A DNA stretch of 6,866 bases, from positions 1-6,866 of the forward strand of contig CALGSR010000229.1 in NCBI GenBank assembly GCA_937902115.1. Direction: 5' to 3'. The first letter of the stretch is position 1; every line of letters starts with the position of its first letter. Below the pieces are notes generated by a model. That model was given only the letters and a program-made list of their open reading frames with translations, was not told where the DNA came from and did not search any database. Positions 6,119-6,866 of the stretch are shown piece after piece. The position numbers and the translations under genes are program-made. Origin of the DNA: an uncultured Bacillus sp. GTDB lineage: Bacteria; Bacillota; Bacilli; Bacillales; Cytobacillaceae.

Positions 6119-6646
6119 TCAGGCATTTTGGAATCGATACGCTTCCACTGCATGTTTTTTTGTTCGATACAAAGGTGGAATGAATTGTATCGTTTCAACT
6201 TCTTCATCGACTTCTGTTTTTATTGACACTTTGATAGCACCCTCATCAACCATAAGAATTTTTGTGGTGTTTGCAGCTTTCTCTTTTTTTACGGAATCAC
6301 CTTTGTTAATCAAATGCTGGATATTGTTTACAAATCTAATGAATTCAATGTCATTTGTAACCGTGGTGCCTAGCGTGGATGCTAATTGATCAGCGATTAA
6401 TTTACAGCGTTTAGTAGACTCTATTAATAGGATGTTTGGTTTTTCCTCTTTAATGAGGGATGCAATGGTTTCTGCGTAGCCCTGAAAAGGAACTCCATAT
6501 TGAAACGGGATCATCCAAACTTTATCAGCAAAACTCCCATTAATTTCACCAATTGCAATCGCTTCCACATGATATCCTCGTTCTCGCATGCCAAAACTCA
6601 ATTCTAAAAGCGCGTTTGTATTTTCTGCAAATACAAATATCTTCAT
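6119..6646 (-). CDS. Stand-alone FixB/ETF-alpha N-terminal domain protein (lacks the FAD domain)
   Basis: The 175-residue product aligns with the first ~170 residues of the FixB encoded at 3521-2616: MKIFVFAENTNALLEL versus MTILVFAEKNDNLVEL, FADKVWMIP (39-47) versus SADKVWSIP, GYAETIASLI versus DYTETIAALV, ESTKRCKLIADQLASTLG (76-93) versus DTTRRSKLVAGRLAAKLG, KKEKAANT (120-127) versus RKEKAATA. It ends where the FAD-binding domain would begin, so GxSRP, GISGQIQH and the NKD motif are all absent. The frame is intact, AGGAGG (6658-6653) lies 6 bases before the ATG, and a promoter and a terminator frame it. This argues for a deliberate small gene rather than a fresh truncation, though a duplicated relic cannot be excluded. 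An ATG at 6652 touches the AGGAGG and is unlikely to be the start. Its function is unknown; it might bind FixA, compete with FixB, or help regulate or assemble the complex. Confidence 0.8.
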   Translation of the reverse strand: MKIFVFAENTNALLELSFGMRERGYHVEAIAIGEINGSFADKVWMIPFQYGVPFQGYAETIASLIKEEKPNILLIESTKRCKLIADQLASTLGTTVTNDIEFIRFVNNIQHLINKGDSVKKEKAANTTKILMVDEGAIKVSIKTEVDEEVETIQFIPPLYRTKKHAVEAYRFQNA

Positions 6647-6710
6647 GATCATCCTCCTCACCTATAATAGTTTTTAATTTCGAATATGTTTCGTTCTTAT
6701 ATTTTATATA

Positions 6711-6726
6711 TGCAAGTATTGTGCCG
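6711..6726 (-). promoter_or_regulatory. Sigma-54 (-24/-12) promoter of the short FixB-like gene
   Basis: Read on the minus strand the site is CGGCACAATACTTGCA, with GG and GC ten bases apart as in the caiA promoter and one deviation in the -24 box (C for T). Like the caiA promoter it runs on into TATATA (CTTGCATATATA). The predicted start is near 6700, giving a leader of about 54 bases before the ATG at 6646. The two sites together point to one sigma-54 regulon. Confidence 0.78.
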
Positions 6727-6866
6727 AAATATGAGGTGAACAACAAAATCAACATCTTTGTAGTTCCACACCCATATGCTCCATGCACGACAAGTGTTAA
6801 CCTATAATTGAATACGCATAGAGAGTCATGAGAAAAGCGATAACTACTACTATATTCCTGCATCTT
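6727..6866. other. Upstream flank, no gene recognised
   Basis: These 140 bases precede the second sigma-54 promoter. A minus-strand frame crosses them but also runs through the promoter and the start of the FixB-like gene, has no ribosome-binding site and no recognisable domain, and is taken as spurious. Activator sites for the promoter would be expected here; only the weak ACAAGT core at 6790-6795 is suggestive. Confidence 0.4.

Noticed and set aside
6546..6863. 105-codon minus-strand frame at the upstream edge
   Set aside because: It runs through the second sigma-54 promoter and into the FixB-like gene in another frame. A stretch loosely like a PTS IIB motif is too weak to count.

Overview
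The window looks like a low-GC Firmicute of the Bacillaceae type. The genes are AT-rich, most starts have near-perfect AGGAGG ribosome-binding sites, and the encoded proteins closely resemble the Cai/Fix carnitine-reduction proteins of enterobacteria. The exact genus cannot be read from the sequence. All recognisable genes lie on the minus strand, so transcription runs from high to low coordinates.

In the direction of transcription: (1) 6866-6727 holds no convincing gene. (2) A sigma-54 type -24/-12 promoter (6726-6711) precedes a 175-residue protein that matches only the N-terminal domain of FixB/ETF-alpha (6646-6119). A strong intrinsic terminator (6104-6076) follows directly. (3) A 340-base intergenic region carries paired ATACTTGTAT/ATACAAGTAT arms and a 16-bp palindrome, and ends in a second, near-consensus sigma-54 promoter (5732-5717). 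(4) That promoter heads a colinear cluster: a CaiA-like acyl-CoA dehydrogenase, fixA, fixB, fixC, fixX and the first 235 codons of an AMP-forming acyl-CoA ligase of CaiC type, which runs off the window at position 1. Two non-coding gaps inside the cluster are structured: 210 bases between caiA and fixA, and 274 bases between fixB and fixC. The second contains a 104-bp element with perfect 16-bp terminal inverted repeats, one of which carries the fixB stop codon.

The inferred working model rests on the known E. coli system. The ligase activates carnitine, crotonobetaine or a related acid to its CoA thioester. FixCX (flavoprotein plus ferredoxin-like protein) and FixAB (electron-transfer flavoprotein) deliver electrons, and the CaiA-like dehydrogenase uses them to reduce the enoyl-CoA. 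In E. coli cai and fix are two divergent operons; here the reductase, its electron chain and the ligase are colinear, apparently under a sigma-54 promoter that would need an enhancer-binding activator not encoded in the window. The most unusual items are the free-standing FixB N-terminal domain with its own sigma-54 promoter and terminator, and the inverted-repeat element at the end of fixB.
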